DNA of 22,547 bases from an uncultured Anaerolineales bacterium (GTDB lineage Bacteria; Chloroflexota; Anaerolineae; Anaerolineales; Villigracilaceae), in assembly GCA_937928015.1 (NCBI GenBank), contig CALFXA010000255.1:1-22547 (forward strand), in the 5' to 3' direction. The notes below the pieces were generated by a model. The model did not search any database. It was not told the origin of the DNA and saw nothing but the letters and a program-made list of their open reading frames with translations. Both the position numbers and the translations under genes were made by a program. Positions 15,580-22,547 of the stretch are shown one piece after another (positions within the stretch are counted from its first letter, which is position 1; every line of letters starts with the position of its first letter).

Positions 15580-16823
15580 AACAACCGTATGCGGCCCAAC
15601 CCCGTTCCCAGGCTGCGCCGCGCCGTAGTTTTGACCTGCCCCTGTTGGTGACCATTGTTGCGCTGGTCATCTTCGGGCTGGTCATGCTGTTCTCGGCTTC
15701 GTGGGATTTCTCGCTCCAGATCTTCGACTCGCCGATGTACATGTTCAACCGCCAGTTGACCTGGCTGGGCGTCGGCGCGGTGGTGGCCCTGGGGCTGGCC
15801 TTCTTCGATTATCACCACTGGCGGCGGCTAATCGTGCCCGCCATGATCTTCACCATCGTGTTGTTGGTCGGCGTGTTGCTGATGAACGAAATCCGCTTGG
15901 GCGCGAAGCGAGCCTTCTTCGAAGGATCGGTCCAGCCCTCGGAATTGGCCAAACTGGTCTCGATCATCTACCTGTCGGTCTGGCTGTATGCCAAGCGGAA
16001 CATGCTGCACGACATCCAGTTGGGACTCATCCCCCTGGGCGTGATCCTCGGGGTGGTGGGCGGCTTGATTTATCAGCAGCCCGACCTGAGTGCCGCGGGG
16101 ACGGTGCTCATCCTGGGTGGCCTGCTCTTCTTCCTGTCGGGCGGTGACCTGAAGCAGATCGGCGTGCTGCTGCTGGTGGCGATTGTGGCGGCGGCCATCG
16201 TGGTGCAAGTCAGTGCGACAGGCCGCGAGCGCGTGGACACCTTCCTGGCGGGCATCAAGGACCCGACCCAGGCGTCCTATCATGTGCGGCGTTCCTTCGA
16301 GGCCATCGTCAACGGCGGATTCTTCGGCGTGGGCATCGGTCAATCGCAATCCAAGCTGACGGGTCTGCCCGTCCCGCCCACCGACAGCATCTTCGCCGTC
16401 ATCGCCGAGGAATTGGGCCTGTTTGGCTCGATGGCGCTGGTCGGCTTGTATGTGATGCTCTTCTGGCGCGGACTGGTCATCGCCCGCCGCGCGCCTGATA
16501 TGCTCGGTACGTTGCTGGCTTCCGGCCTGGTCATCTGGATCGGCATGGAGGCTCTCATCAACATGGCCGTGATGGTCGGCCTGTTGCCCTTTGCTGGAAA
16601 CGCCCTGCCCTTTATCAGCGCGGGCGGCTCGAACCTGGTCGCTTCTCTGGCGGCCATCGGCATTCTGCTCAACATCTCCCGCCAACGCGGCGAGGGAACC
16701 ATGACGGACGATGAATGGAGGTCCTACGGTGCGGTTGTTGATCTGCGCGGGCGGAACGGGCGGCGGGGTTTATCCCGCGCTCGCCGTGCACAACGCGCTC
16801 ACGACACGACGGCCGGGCGTTGA
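15558..16823 (+). CDS. ftsW: Septal peptidoglycan polymerase FtsW (SEDS family)
   Basis: FtsW polymerises lipid II at the septum with FtsI. The protein has a soluble N-terminus of about 25 residues and roughly ten membrane helices. Motifs are QPSELAKL (126-133), QQPDLSAAGT (173-182), GVGIGQSQSKL (257-267), PTDSIFAVIAEELG with the likely catalytic Asp276, and PFISAGGSNL (351-360). The start follows AGGAGAGAGG by eight bases. The conserved core ends near residue 377. The last ~45 codons read into murG in another frame and give an Arg-rich tail that looks like a shadow of murG. RodA is excluded mainly by genomic position. Confidence 0.93.
   Translation: MGAETFVKQPYAAQPRSQAAPRRSFDLPLLVTIVALVIFGLVMLFSASWDFSLQIFDSPMYMFNRQLTWLGVGAVVALGLAFFDYHHWRRLIVPAMIFTIVLLVGVLLMNEIRLGAKRAFFEGSVQPSELAKLVSIIYLSVWLYAKRNMLHDIQLGLIPLGVILGVVGGLIYQQPDLSAAGTVLILGGLLFFLSGGDLKQIGVLLLVAIVAAAIVVQVSATGRERVDTFLAGIKDPTQASYHVRRSFEAIVNGGFFGVGIGQSQSKLTGLPVPPTDSIFAVIAEELGLFGSMALVGLYVMLFWRGLVIARRAPDMLGTLLASGLVIWIGMEALINMAVMVGLLPFAGNALPFISAGGSNLVASLAAIGILLNISRQRGEGTMTDDEWRSYGAVVDLRGRNGRRGLSRARRAQRAHDTTAGR
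16716..16722 (+). promoter_or_regulatory. Ribosome-binding site fixing the murG start
   Basis: TGGAGGT lies six bases before an in-frame GTG at 16729. It favours that GTG over the ATG at 16711, which would put the site inside the coding region. The GTG start also gives the MRLLI opening usual for MurG. Confidence 0.75.
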
Positions 16824-17826
16824 GACGCTCTGGGTCGGCGGAGAAGGCGGCATGGAGGAGGAGCTCGTGAAACGCGCGGGCATCTCCTTCCGGTCCATTC
16901 CCGCCGCGGGCGTCCACGGTGTGGGGCTGCGTGCCCTGCCCGGCAACCTCGCGAAACTTTCGCGGGGTGTCGTCGCGTCCCGCCGCATCCTCCATGACTT
17001 CCGTCCTGATGTTTTGTTTTTCACGGGCGGCTATGTGGCCTTCCCGATGGCCTTTGCGGGCCGTAAGGTGCCGACCCTGTTGTACGTGCCCGACATCGAA
17101 CCCGGGCTGGCGCTCAAGGCCGTGGCCCGCTTTGCCGACCGCCTGACCGTGACCGCCGAAGCCTCGAAGGAATATTTCCCGTCGAAACAGCGCATCGTGG
17201 TCACGGGCTATCCCCTGCGTGCGGACCTCAAGGGCTGGTCCCGCCAAAGCGGGAGTCAGCGCCTTGGCCTTTCGGACGACCTGCCTGCCCTGTTGGTCAC
17301 AGGCGGTAGCAAGGGCGCGCGGACCATCAACAACGCCGTGCTGGCTCACCTGCCCGCCTTGCTCGAAATGGCGCAGGTCGTCCACATCACAGGCTCGCTC
17401 GATTGGCCCGCCGTCGAAGCGGTTGCGAAGAACCTGCCCAACCCTCTCGCGGACCGTTACCACGCCATGCCCTATTTGCACGAGATGGGCGCCGCCCTGT
17501 CCGCCGCCGACCTAGTGGTCTCGCGGGCGGGCGCGTCGTCACTGGGCGAGTATCCTTTCTTCGGGCTGCCCGCCATCCTCGTCCCGTACCCGTATGCGTG
17601 GCGCTACCAGAAAGTCAATGCTGAAGCCCTGTCCCGGCATGGGGCGGCCATCCTGCTCGAAGACCATCTCATGCAGGAACGCCTTTTCCCGCTGGTCAGG
17701 GACCTGTTGAACGACCCCGCCAAACGCGAGGCCATGCGCGCCTCCATGCGGACTCTGGCCCAGCCAGATGCCGCTGGCGCCATTGCCAGCCAGTTGCTTG
17801 AGTTGGCAGGAGAGACGCCATTATGA
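16729..17826 (+). CDS. murG: MurG, lipid II-forming GlcNAc transferase, divergent
   Basis: MurG adds GlcNAc from UDP-GlcNAc to lipid I on the inner face of the membrane. From the GTG start it has 365 residues with two Rossmann (GT-B) domains. The first loop reads GGTGGGVYPALAV, where the family has His at the position of Gly13. The second reads FFTGGYVAFP (97-106). At 119-126 the sequence is YVPDIEPG where typical MurG has HEQNAxPG. The C-terminal donor domain is normal: TGGSKGAR, SRAGASSLGE, PAILVPYPYA, then QKVNAEAL with the Gln and Asn kept. The first loop lies in the region shared with the ftsW tail. The cluster position makes the MurG role very likely. It overlaps the next gene by ATGA. 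Confidence 0.9.
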   Translation: MRLLICAGGTGGGVYPALAVHNALTTRRPGVETLWVGGEGGMEEELVKRAGISFRSIPAAGVHGVGLRALPGNLAKLSRGVVASRRILHDFRPDVLFFTGGYVAFPMAFAGRKVPTLLYVPDIEPGLALKAVARFADRLTVTAEASKEYFPSKQRIVVTGYPLRADLKGWSRQSGSQRLGLSDDLPALLVTGGSKGARTINNAVLAHLPALLEMAQVVHITGSLDWPAVEAVAKNLPNPLADRYHAMPYLHEMGAALSAADLVVSRAGASSLGEYPFFGLPAILVPYPYAWRYQKVNAEALSRHGAAILLEDHLMQERLFPLVRDLLNDPAKREAMRASMRTLAQPDAAGAIASQLLELAGETPL

Positions 17827-18356
17827 TGAGTATCGTGTACGTCTTGTGGATGTACGTCATCCTGTTCGCCGTCATCGGCTGGATGCGCGGTTGGGCCAAG
17901 GAATTGATGGTCTCGTTCAGCGTCGTCACCGCCCTGGCTGTCAATTACCTGCTCGAACGCTACATCCCGCTGGTCAAGAACATCCCGCAGGATAGCACTT
18001 CCCTGTTCTGGGTTCGCTCGTTGATCCTGATCGGTCTGGTGTATTTTGGGTACCAGACCGTGGTCTCAGTGCAACGCCTGGCCGCCAAGGCGGGACGCGA
18101 ACGCCTGGCCGATAGCCTGTTCGGCGCGGTGATGGGCGGCTTCAACGGCTACCTGATCGCGGGTACGTTGTTGTTCTACCTGATCGCGACCAACTATACG
18201 GCCCTGCCCAACGTCGTCACCCCGCCCACGGACCCGAAGGTGGCGGAGGCAATCAATTTCATGGTGAGCTATATGCCGCCGCGCTGGCTGGGCGAGCCCA
18301 CCATTTACTTCGCGGTCATCATCATCCTCATCTTCATCATCGTGGTCTACATCTAA
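17823..18356 (+). CDS. CvpA-family membrane protein
   Basis: The 177-residue protein has about four hydrophobic helices: an N-terminal pair around 3-20 and 28-42, one around 60-75, and one around 100-120. A fifth hydrophobic stretch lies at the very C-terminus. The GWMRGWAKELMVSFSVV segment near residue 20 matches the Gly-Arg-Gly plus Lys/Arg-Glu pattern of the CvpA family. A Gly-rich stretch (FGAVMGGFNGYLIAG) in the third quarter also fits. The family is linked to colicin V export and envelope integrity in other bacteria, but its biochemical role is unclear. The start overlaps the murG stop and has AGGAGAG eight bases upstream. Its place between murG and murC suggests a cell-envelope role in step with wall synthesis. 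Confidence 0.7.
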   Translation: MMSIVYVLWMYVILFAVIGWMRGWAKELMVSFSVVTALAVNYLLERYIPLVKNIPQDSTSLFWVRSLILIGLVYFGYQTVVSVQRLAAKAGRERLADSLFGAVMGGFNGYLIAGTLLFYLIATNYTALPNVVTPPTDPKVAEAINFMVSYMPPRWLGEPTIYFAVIIILIFIIVVYI

Positions 18357-18369
18357 GGCAGGCTCAGAC

Positions 18370-19755
18370 ATGACTCGCGTTCACTTCATCGGCATCGGCG
18401 GCAGCGGACTCTCGGCCATTGCGCGCCTACTCCAGGAAAGCGGATATGAAGTCTCGGGCTCGGACAAGGCCCTGAGTTCCTTCGCCGCCGACTTGCAGTC
18501 CGCGGGTGTGACCGTGTACATCGGTCACCATCCGCGCAACGTGAACGGCGCCGACTGGGTCGTGAAATCCTCCGCCATTGCCGACGACAATCCCGAGGTC
18601 AAGGCGGCGCTCCAGGCGGGTATCCCCGTCTACAAGCGCTCGGATTTCCTCGGCAAGTTGATGACCAACAAGACGGGCATCGCCGTGGCGGGGACGCACG
18701 GCAAGACCACCACCACCGCCATGATCGCGTGGATGCTCTCTGCGCTCGGACGCGACCCATCCTTCATCGTCGGCGGCGTGATGAACAACTACGGCGTCAA
18801 TGCCCGCATGGGCAAGGGCACGGCCTTCGTGATCGAAGCCGACGAGTACGACCGCATGTTTCTGGGCCTGGCTCCGCGTATCGCGGTGGTGACTAACCTT
18901 GAGCACGACCACCCGGATTGTTATCCGACCTTCAAGGATATGTTCGACGCCTTTGAGCAGTTCGTGAACCTGCTGCCGCCTGACGGTGTGCTGATCGCCT
19001 CCTCGGAAGATGAAGGCTCGGCATCCCTGCTGCCGCGCGCCCGCAAGAGCGGACGTCACGTGGTGGCCTACAGCGTGCAGGGCGAGATGACCATCAACAG
19101 CCCGCAGTGGATGCAGGCTCGCGCCGTCAAGCCGAACGACCGTGGCGGGTTCAACTTCATCGCCAGTACCAACATCACCGAAGTGGGCGTGCAGTCAGTG
19201 AATGTATCACTACAGGTGCCTGGCGAACACAATGTCCGCAATGCGCTGGCGGCTCTTTCCGTTGCCGCCGTGCAGGGACTCTCGCTCAAGAACGCGGCCG
19301 TCGCGCTGGGCGATTTCAAGGGTACGGGACGGCGCTTCCAGGTCGTGGGCGAGAAGAACGGCGTGACCGTCATCGACGACTACGCCCACCATCCCACCGA
19401 GATCCGCGCCACGTTGGCTGCGGCGCGCGCCCGCTTCCCGGGCCACCGTATCCTGACCGTGTGGCAGCCGCACACCTACTCGCGCACGCAGACTCTCTTC
19501 CTTGAGTTCACGCGTGCCTTCACCGACACCGACCTGGTCTTCGTCACCGAAGTCTACGCGGCGCGCGAGCCCAGGCAGGAATTTTCCTCGGCCGAGATCG
19601 TCAGCGCCATGCCGCATCCCGCCGCGCGTTTCACCAACTCGCTGGCCGAGACGACCGAGGGCGCGCTCAGGGCCATCCGTAGCGGCGACGTGCTGCTCGT
19701 GCTCTCCGCTGGCGATGCTGACCAGGTCAGCGCTGGTGTGCTGGCTGGACTTTAA
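18370..19755 (+). CDS. murC: UDP-MurNAc--L-alanine ligase MurC
   Basis: MurC adds L-Ala to UDP-MurNAc with ATP, the first peptide step. The 461-residue protein starts with HFIGIGGSGLSAIARLL and SGYEVSGSD, the UDP-sugar binding Rossmann part. The ATP loop AGTHGKTTTTAM is at 107-118, the metal-site region includes EADEYDRMFL, and the C-terminal domain has IDDYAHHPTEIRATL and WQPHTYSRTQTL. These forms are specific to MurC; Mpl is unlikely on length and context. The ATG follows AAGGCAGG by seven bases. A 12-base gap separates it from the small gene downstream. Confidence 0.96.
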   Translation: MTRVHFIGIGGSGLSAIARLLQESGYEVSGSDKALSSFAADLQSAGVTVYIGHHPRNVNGADWVVKSSAIADDNPEVKAALQAGIPVYKRSDFLGKLMTNKTGIAVAGTHGKTTTTAMIAWMLSALGRDPSFIVGGVMNNYGVNARMGKGTAFVIEADEYDRMFLGLAPRIAVVTNLEHDHPDCYPTFKDMFDAFEQFVNLLPPDGVLIASSEDEGSASLLPRARKSGRHVVAYSVQGEMTINSPQWMQARAVKPNDRGGFNFIASTNITEVGVQSVNVSLQVPGEHNVRNALAALSVAAVQGLSLKNAAVALGDFKGTGRRFQVVGEKNGVTVIDDYAHHPTEIRATLAAARARFPGHRILTVWQPHTYSRTQTLFLEFTRAFTDTDLVFVTEVYAAREPRQEFSSAEIVSAMPHPAARFTNSLAETTEGALRAIRSGDVLLVLSAGDADQVSAGVLAGL

Positions 19756-19767
19756 CTGGAGGTTGTC

Positions 19768-19971
19768 ATGTCGGACGTAAAGAAGAAGAAACGCATCTAT
19801 CAATCCGAGACCCTCGGCCTGCCCCCACTTCGCATGGTGCTGGTCAACGCGGAGAACGACCGCGCCAACCGCACCCGCAGGCCCCTGCCCAAACAGCAAC
19901 CTCGCAGCAAGGAATACAAAGAGCGGATGGAAGCCATCATCCGCCTGATCGAAAGCCTGGAAAGCGAATAA
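19768..19971 (+). CDS. Small charged protein of unknown function in the dcw cluster
   Basis: I do not recognise this 67-residue protein. It starts with a basic patch (KKKKR, 5-9), has a Pro-bearing middle (LGLPPLRMV), then an Arg/Pro-rich linker (about 32-47). It ends in a predicted amphipathic, Glu-rich helix (about 48-67). No membrane segment or Cys is present, so it should be cytoplasmic and net basic. A strong site, TGGAGGT, lies five bases before the ATG, and it sits 12 bases after murC and eight before murB, which argues for a real gene. A role in nucleic-acid or membrane-surface binding is only a guess. Confidence 0.75.
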   Translation: MSDVKKKKRIYQSETLGLPPLRMVLVNAENDRANRTRRPLPKQQPRSKEYKERMEAIIRLIESLESE

Positions 19972-19979
19972 CCTTCGGC

Positions 19980-20903
19980 ATGATGACCGTGACCGCTATC
20001 TCCTTCCTCCCCGCTTTGCGCGCCGAATTCGGCGATGCGGTGCAAGAGAACGTCCTGCTTGCGCCGTACACCTCCGCGCGGATCGGCGGCCCCGCGGATG
20101 TGATGGTCACGGCTCGTTCGGCGGAAGAGTTGGTCCGCGCCCTCACCTCCCTGCGCGAAAATGGAATTCCGTTCCTCATGTTAGGCGGCGGTTCGAATGT
20201 GCTGGTCAGCGATAAAGGCGTGCGCGAGGTGGTGCTGCTGAACAAGGCAAAGACCATCCGCTTCGAAAGCGGCGACCAGCCGTCGGTGTGGGCCGAGTCG
20301 GGAGCCACCTTTAGCCAGTTGGCGCACCGCGCTGCGTCCAAGGGCTTGAGCGGACTCGAATGGGCCGCCACGGTCCCGGGTACGGTGGGTGGGGCGGTGT
20401 ATGGCAACGCGGGTGCCTTCGGCGGTGACGTGGCCCACGACCTCCTGCACGCCGAGGTGCTCACCGAAAGCGGACTCGAATCCTGGCCGGTGGACAGATT
20501 TGGGTACGGCTATCGCACCAGTGTTTTGAAGCGTGGCGAGTTGCGCGGCATTGTAATTTCAGCGCAGTTTGCTTTAAAAAACGCAGACAGGGGTGGGGTG
20601 TCTGCTACAATCGAACAATTCAGCACACGCCGCAAGGCCACGCAGCCGCCCGGTGCCAGCATGGGTTCGATGTTCAAAAACCCTGAGGGCGATTTTGCAG
20701 GCCGTTTGATCGAAGCTGCGGGCTTGAAGGGCACGCGCATCGGCAATGCTGAGATCAGCACGGTTCATGGAAATTTTTTCGTCAATCACGGCGAGACGCG
20801 CGCCAGCGACATCCGCGCGTTGATCGAACTCGCACAGAAGACCGTGTTAGAGAAGTCTGGCGTGAAATTGGAATTGGAAGTTGAGTTGATCGGCGAATGG
20901 TAA
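19980..20903 (+). CDS. murB: UDP-N-acetylenolpyruvoylglucosamine reductase MurB
   Basis: MurB uses NADPH and FAD to reduce UDP-GlcNAc-enolpyruvate to UDP-MurNAc. The 307-residue protein has an FAD-binding part with YTSARIGGPADVMV, FLMLGGGSNVLVSDKG and GLEWAATVPGTVGGAVYGNAG. YGYRTS carries the conserved Arg, and GSMFKNP carries the catalytic Ser. The C-terminus has IGNAEISTVHGNFFVNHG. The compact form fits type II MurB. Two ATG codons stand in tandem at 19980 and 19983; neither has a clear ribosome-binding site, so coupling to the small gene upstream is likely. Its end overlaps ddl by seven bases. Confidence 0.95.
   Translation: MMTVTAISFLPALRAEFGDAVQENVLLAPYTSARIGGPADVMVTARSAEELVRALTSLRENGIPFLMLGGGSNVLVSDKGVREVVLLNKAKTIRFESGDQPSVWAESGATFSQLAHRAASKGLSGLEWAATVPGTVGGAVYGNAGAFGGDVAHDLLHAEVLTESGLESWPVDRFGYGYRTSVLKRGELRGIVISAQFALKNADRGGVSATIEQFSTRRKATQPPGASMGSMFKNPEGDFAGRLIEAAGLKGTRIGNAEISTVHGNFFVNHGETRASDIRALIELAQKTVLEKSGVKLELEVELIGEW
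20581..20605 (-). other. Antisense terminator-like hairpin inside murB
   Basis: A perfect 7-bp inverted repeat (20583-20589 with 20599-20605) encloses a 9-base G-rich loop. On the minus strand the stem is followed within one base by TTTTTT (ending about 20577), the layout of an intrinsic terminator. It could stop antisense transcripts, or it may be chance within coding sequence. Confidence 0.35.
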
Positions 20904-22018
20904 AGAACACTGAACGCAAACTGAAAGTGGCCGTCCTCTTTGGGGGACGCTCCGGCGAACATGATGTCTCGCTCATGTCTGCACGTTCGGTGCTGTCTGT
21001 GCTCGACCCGCAGAAGTATGAAGTGACCCAGGTCGGCATCACGCGTGAAGGCAAGTGGCTGACGGGGGAGAACGTGCACGCGAAATTCGTCGATGAGAAA
21101 TACGCGGGTCTGGAACCCGCCATCGTATCGCCTGATCCGTCCGAGGCGGGACTGTTCGTCCTGCGCGGTGAGAAGATCGAAAAGCTGACCGATGTGGATG
21201 TGTACTTCCCCGTCCTGCATGGCACCTTCGGCGAGGATGGCACGCTGCAAGGCCTGTTCGAGATGGCTGACGCCGCCTACGTGGGGGCGGGTGTGGTCGG
21301 GTCCGCGGTGGGCATGGACAAGGGCATCTTCAAGGATGTGATGATCGCCAACGGCATCCCCGTGGTGGATACGCTGGTCGTGACCCGCGCCGAGATCGAG
21401 CGCGACATGGAGGAGGTCATCCGCCGCGCCGAGACCGTCAGCGGGTATCCGCTTTTCACCAAACCCGCCAACCTCGGCTCCTCGGTGGGCGTGACCAAGT
21501 GCAACAACCGCTCCGACTTGCAGGAAGGTCTGCACGAAGCGGCCTTGTTCGACCGCCGCGTACTGGTCCAGCATGGCGTGAAGGATGTGCGCGAGATCGA
21601 GGTCAGCGTGTTGGGCAATGACGATCCGCGCGCTTCGGTCCCGGGCGAGATCCTGCCGAGTCGTGAGTTTTACTCATACGAGTCCAAATACATCGACGGG
21701 ACCTCGGGCCTGGTCATCCCCGCGCAATTGCCCGCCGAGACCAGCGAACAGATCCGCGCCATTGCCATCCAGGCCTATCGGGCGATTGACTGCTCGGGCA
21801 TGGCTCGCGTAGACTTCTTCGTCGAGAATGAAACCAACCGCGTTTATTTGAATGAGTTGAACACCATCCCTGGTTTTACCCAGATCAGCATGTACCCCAA
21901 ACTTTGGGAAGCCAGCGGATTACCCTATCCGCAACTGGTGGACCGCCTGATCGAGCTGGCTATGAATCGAAAAGCTGACCGCGACCGCACCTCCCACACC
22001 TTCAGGAGCGCAGGATGA
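20897..22018 (+). CDS. ddl: D-alanine--D-alanine ligase
   Basis: Ddl joins two D-Ala with ATP to give the dipeptide used by MurF. The 373-residue protein is of the longer Ddl class. It shows FGGRSGEHDVSL (15-26), PVLHGTFGEDGTLQG, FTKPANLGSSVGVTK, REIEVSVLGN, the omega-loop EFYSYESKY with the Lys264-Tyr265 pair typical of D-Ala-D-Ala specificity, and the metal-binding LNELNTIPGFT. Nothing suggests a D-lactate-type (VanA-like) enzyme. The start lies inside the murB end and the stop overlaps the ftsQ start by ATGA. Confidence 0.96.
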   Translation: MVKNTERKLKVAVLFGGRSGEHDVSLMSARSVLSVLDPQKYEVTQVGITREGKWLTGENVHAKFVDEKYAGLEPAIVSPDPSEAGLFVLRGEKIEKLTDVDVYFPVLHGTFGEDGTLQGLFEMADAAYVGAGVVGSAVGMDKGIFKDVMIANGIPVVDTLVVTRAEIERDMEEVIRRAETVSGYPLFTKPANLGSSVGVTKCNNRSDLQEGLHEAALFDRRVLVQHGVKDVREIEVSVLGNDDPRASVPGEILPSREFYSYESKYIDGTSGLVIPAQLPAETSEQIRAIAIQAYRAIDCSGMARVDFFVENETNRVYLNELNTIPGFTQISMYPKLWEASGLPYPQLVDRLIELAMNRKADRDRTSHTFRSAG

Positions 22019-22501
22019 GCGAAAAACGTCCAGCCTCCCGCTCCGATGAAGTGCGCCAGCGCCGCACCCGCGAACAGGTGAAGCGCCAGCAGCAGGCCAG
22101 CGAACGCGCCTATCGTCCGCAGTCGCACGTCAAGCAATCGAGCCGCACCCCACGACTTGTGTCGGCTCGTCCGCGCACGGATCGCCGCTACAACATCGCG
22201 GTGGGACTGCCGCAACCCAGCCTGCACTTCCCAACCATGCCGCGCATCAAGCCCGGCTGGCGCATGGCCTCGCTCGGCCTGATCGTTTTGCTGGGTGTGG
22301 CTTTGTACCTGTTGTGGAATCTGCCATACTTCAGCGTGACCGAGGCCCAGGTGACGGGCGCGGCCCGTCTCAGCCCGCAGGAGATCAACGCGGCCATGGG
22401 CGTCAGCGGACAGCCCATTTTCAGCGTCCGCCCCGAGGAGATTGCCACCCGCCTGCGGCTCGCCTATCCCGAGCTTTCGTCGGCGGTGGTGACAGTTGGG
22501 T
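22015..22501 (+). CDS. ftsQ: Cell-division protein FtsQ/DivIB, 3'-truncated
   Basis: The visible 162 codons encode a long basic cytoplasmic N-terminus (about 1-82, rich in Arg, Lys and Gln), one membrane helix (about 83-102), and most of a POTRA domain beginning FSVTEAQVTGAARLSPQEI. This is the FtsQ/DivIB layout, and position after ddl agrees. FtsQ recruits and regulates FtsL, FtsI and FtsW. The gene is cut off in the POTRA domain where adapter sequence begins at 22502. The apparent TAG at 22501-22503 uses two adapter bases and is not a real stop; the beta domain should lie beyond the contig end. Confidence 0.88.
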
Positions 22502-22547
22502 AGATCGGAAGAGCGTCGTGTAGGGAAAGAGTGTAGATCTCGGTGGT
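22502..22547 (+). other. Illumina adapter contamination
   Basis: The final 46 bases, starting AGATCGGAAGAGCGTCGTGT, match the reverse complement of the TruSeq universal adapter from memory. It is a library artefact, not genomic sequence, and marks the contig end. Confidence 0.97.

Noticed and set aside
15828..16685. Minus-strand ORF of 285 codons opposite ftsW
   Set aside because: The product is His/Gln/Asp-rich, the expected reverse reading of hydrophobic codons in a membrane protein gene.
17234..17260. Hairpin with a TCCCGC/GCGGGA stem inside murG
   Set aside because: It has no T tract and encodes a normal, variable part of MurG, so it is not a terminator.
20897..22018. Possible VanA-type D-Ala-D-Lac ligase
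   Set aside because: The omega loop has the Lys-Tyr pair of D-Ala-D-Ala ligases and no vanH or vanX is present.
1..22547. Search for CRISPR arrays, tRNA or rRNA genes and insertion sequences
   Set aside because: No regularly spaced long repeats, cloverleaf-like segments, rRNA-like tracts or transposase ORFs were recognised by eye.

Overview
The window is GC-rich, compactly coded bacterial DNA. Gene content and protein style suggest a member of the Chloroflexota, probably Anaerolineae-like: a division and cell-wall (dcw) cluster without murE, a CvpA-type gene and a small ORF inside that cluster, and an unusual MurG. This placement is an inference from memory of such genomes, not a database result. 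The last 46 bases match the Illumina TruSeq universal adapter, so the right edge is an untrimmed contig end of a short-read assembly.

Left part (1-8037), accessory and housekeeping genes: the 3' end of a membrane-fusion (HlyD/MacA-like) adaptor with a strong terminator; a family 4 glycoside hydrolase; an AT-rich 350-base intergenic region with a good promoter and repeated motifs; an ATP-grasp ligase of unknown substrate; a convergent galactokinase (galK); a membrane protein whose Vps62-like domain is split by four membrane helices; a second membrane protein of unknown function with a near-perfect Shine-Dalgarno site; and a convergent SAM-dependent methyltransferase. Both convergent gene pairs share one symmetrical terminator hairpin. 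The GH4 enzyme and GalK could act in sequence on galactosides, but they are not one operon.

Right part (8088-22501), the dcw cluster, all on the + strand: promoter and MraZ operator boxes, mraZ, rsmH, an ftsL-like gene, ftsI, murF, mraY, murD, ftsW, murG, a CvpA-family gene, murC, a 67-residue small protein gene, murB, ddl and a truncated ftsQ. Spacing is from a few bases to ATGA overlaps, no forward internal terminator was seen, and a single long transcript is likely. MurB, MurC, MurD, MurF and Ddl cover most cytoplasmic precursor steps. MraY and MurG make lipid I and lipid II. FtsW and FtsI polymerise and cross-link septal peptidoglycan. The FtsL-like protein and FtsQ are divisome scaffolds.

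Most of the window is ordinary. The points most worth a second look are MurG, which lacks the canonical His of the first glycine-rich loop and the HEQN motif while keeping the donor-binding half; the long ftsW/murG overlap; the missing murE; the small protein between murC and murB; the membrane-split Vps62-like protein; textbook-like MraZ boxes over the -10 element; and the adapter, which creates a false stop codon for ftsQ.
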